A stretch of DNA of 13,825 nucleotides from an uncultured Desulfovibrionaceae bacterium (GTDB lineage Bacteria; Desulfobacterota; Desulfovibrionia; Desulfovibrionales; Desulfovibrionaceae), in the NCBI GenBank assembly GCA_949427775.1, contig CASQEL010000019.1:1-13825 (forward strand), read 5' to 3'. Made by a program: the position numbers and the translations under genes. Of the stretch, positions 12,411 to 13,825 are shown piece after piece. Each line of letters opens with the position of its first letter. Within the stretch, counting starts at the first letter, position 1. The notes below the pieces were generated by a model. That model searched no databases, was not told where the DNA came from, and saw only the letters and a list, made by a program, of their open reading frames with translations.

Positions 12411-13825
12411 ATGGCCAAACTACCTACGCCGCAAGAGTTGATCGAAAGCAGGCCTGCTTTCCCTCAACAGAACTGGATGGATATCAAGCCCGAGTTCAAA
12501 CCGGGCAGTTATTGCTACCCCGCCAAGCGCGAAACCATGGAATCCCTGCACATGCCGAATCCCCACGACTGGGATCCCGCAGCGGAAGACTGGAATCTGC
12601 CCGACAACTGGGAAAAGATTCTCTGCGACGCGTTTGCCGATCGCCTGGAAAAACATCGCTCGCTCAAGGTGTTCATGGACATCTGCGTGCGCTGCGGCGC
12701 TTGCGCCGACAAGTGCCATTTCTTCCTGGGAACCAACGATCCCAAGAATATGCCCGTGCTGCGCGCCGAACTGCTGCGCTCCATTTATCGGCATGACTAC
12801 ACCCGCATCGGCAAGCTGCTGGGCAAAAATGTCGGAGCCCGCAAGTGGGATTACAGCGTCGTCAAAGAGCTGTTCTACTACTTCTATCAGTGCACGGAAT
12901 GCCGTCGCTGCTCGCTGTTCTGCCCCTACGGCATCGACACGGCGGAAATTACGGCCATTGTTCGTGAACTGCTGCATGAAGTGGGGCTGGGCATCCACTG
13001 GATCATGGACCCGGTAAAGAACTGCAACGTCACCGGCAACCACCTGGGCATTCAGCCGCATTCCTTCAAGGAAATCGTGGAAATGCTGGCCGACGACTGC
13101 GAAACCATCACCGGCATTCGTCCCAAAACCCCGTTCAACGAGAAAGGCCACGAGATCCTGTTCATCACGCCTTCGGGCGACGTGTTCGCCGATCCCGGCA
13201 TCTACACGTTCATGGGCTATCTGATGCTCTTCCATGAGCTGGATCTTGATTATACCTTCTCCACCTACGCCTCCGAAGGGGGGAACTTCGGTTCCTTCAC
13301 CACCTTCGACATGGCCAAGAAGATCAACGCCAAGATGTACGCGGAAGCGGAACGTCTGGGCGTCAAGTGGATTCTCGGCGGCGAGTGCGGGCACATGTGG
13401 CGCGTCATCAACCAATATATGGACACCTACAACGGTCCCGCCCCGGCGAACATGATCGTGCCCAAGTCGCCCATCACGGGGACGGTGTTCGAAAACGCCC
13501 GTTCCACCAAGATGGTGCACATCGCCGAATTCACGGCCGACCTGATCAAGCACAACAAGCTGCGTCTGGATCCCAGCCGCAACGATCACCTGATCACCAC
13601 CTTCCATGGCTCCTGCAACCCGGCCCGCGCCATGGGATTGCTGGAGGAACCGCGCGCCGTGCTGCGCGCCGTGTGCAACAACTTCGTGGAAATGCCCGAG
13701 CGCACCATCCGCGAAGAGACGTTCTGCTGCGGCGCCGGTTCGGGGCTGAACACGGAAGAAATCATGGAACTGCGCATGCGTGCCGGCATGCCGCGGGGCA
13801 ATGCGCTGCGCTATGTGCAACAGAA
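12411..13825 (+). CDS. dsrK: DsrK, HdrD-like iron-sulfur subunit of DsrMKJOP (3' end outside window)
   Basis: 471 codons are visible before the window edge; family members are usually about 540-560 residues, so some 70-90 are missing. DsrK is the cytosolic-facing subunit thought to act on the DsrC trisulfide. Two 4Fe-4S ferredoxin motifs are present: Cys92/95/98/102 (CVRCGACADKC) and Cys161/164/167/171 (CTECRRCSLFC). A CCG-type site, which in HdrB/HdrD holds a non-cubane 4Fe-4S cluster, shows Cys402, 36 residues, then Cys439-Cys440; the final CxxC would fall just past the edge. Another conserved cysteine is Cys326 in GGECGH. ATG 12411 follows AGGAG (12401-12405), which overlaps the dsrM stop. 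dsrJ, dsrO and dsrP are expected downstream. Confidence 0.95.
   Translation, partial: MAKLPTPQELIESRPAFPQQNWMDIKPEFKPGSYCYPAKRETMESLHMPNPHDWDPAAEDWNLPDNWEKILCDAFADRLEKHRSLKVFMDICVRCGACADKCHFFLGTNDPKNMPVLRAELLRSIYRHDYTRIGKLLGKNVGARKWDYSVVKELFYYFYQCTECRRCSLFCPYGIDTAEITAIVRELLHEVGLGIHWIMDPVKNCNVTGNHLGIQPHSFKEIVEMLADDCETITGIRPKTPFNEKGHEILFITPSGDVFADPGIYTFMGYLMLFHELDLDYTFSTYASEGGNFGSFTTFDMAKKINAKMYAEAERLGVKWILGGECGHMWRVINQYMDTYNGPAPANMIVPKSPITGTVFENARSTKMVHIAEFTADLIKHNKLRLDPSRNDHLITTFHGSCNPARAMGLLEEPRAVLRAVCNNFVEMPERTIREETFCCGAGSGLNTEEIMELRMRAGMPRGNALRYVQQ

Noticed and set aside
12420..13820. 466-codon - strand frame opposite dsrK
   Set aside because: dsrK has all expected cysteine motifs in the + frame; the antisense frame is composition-driven.

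Overview
The window is GC-rich, densely coded on the + strand, and looks like chromosomal DNA from a sulfate-reducing deltaproteobacterium (Desulfobacterota), most likely of the Desulfovibrio type. The main evidence is the combination of a dissimilatory-type ATP sulfurylase (sat) with dsrM and dsrK of the DsrMKJOP membrane complex. No genes can be supported on the - strand. The long - strand open frames are antisense shadows of fusA, sat and dsrK. No CRISPR array, tRNA, rRNA, insertion sequence or prophage gene was seen.

Layout. Bases 1-809 hold the 3' end of valS and a small unrecognised membrane protein gene. Bases 892-4199 hold a str-type ribosomal block, rpsL-rpsG-fusA, with a TTGACA-type promoter in front, large inverted repeats in both intercistronic gaps and a hairpin terminator after fusA. 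tuf does not follow fusA. Instead comes argJ (4230-5411), which starts only 30 bases after that terminator. Bases 5412-5877 are a non-coding, repeat-rich region that should carry the control of sat. sat (5878-7149) ends at a textbook terminator. A PAS-PAS-PAS-GGDEF diguanylate cyclase gene follows (7277-8989). After a 380-base gap with a cobalamin-riboswitch-like sequence comes a VKOR-thioredoxin fusion gene (9370-10347). A 483-base non-coding stretch with a candidate promoter then leads into a tight cluster: an RsbRD_N-domain protein gene, dsrM and dsrK (10831-13825, dsrK cut by the window edge).

How the genes work together. Sat activates sulfate to APS, the entry step of dissimilatory sulfate reduction. 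DsrM (cytochrome b) and DsrK (HdrD-like iron-sulfur subunit) belong to the membrane complex thought to pass electrons between the menaquinone pool and the DsrC trisulfide/thiol couple at the end of that pathway. The first and last parts of the pathway therefore lie within about 7 kb. Between them sit a c-di-GMP signalling enzyme and a membrane thiol-oxidation enzyme. The RsbRD_N protein at the head of the dsr cluster is a candidate regulator.

Most notable signals beyond the genes are: (1) the sat leader (5771-5846), with an 11-bp closing helix that is mutually exclusive with a 10-bp local hairpin; (2) a 12-bp perfect dyad (5574-5607) flanked by two pairs of GTTTTCC repeats, each pair with a 10-bp period; (3) an 11-bp perfect inverted repeat in the rpsL-rpsG gap, placed where S7 autoregulation acts in E. 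coli; (4) a B12-riboswitch-like fragment without its P5 arm. All structures were found by eye and no folding energies were computed.
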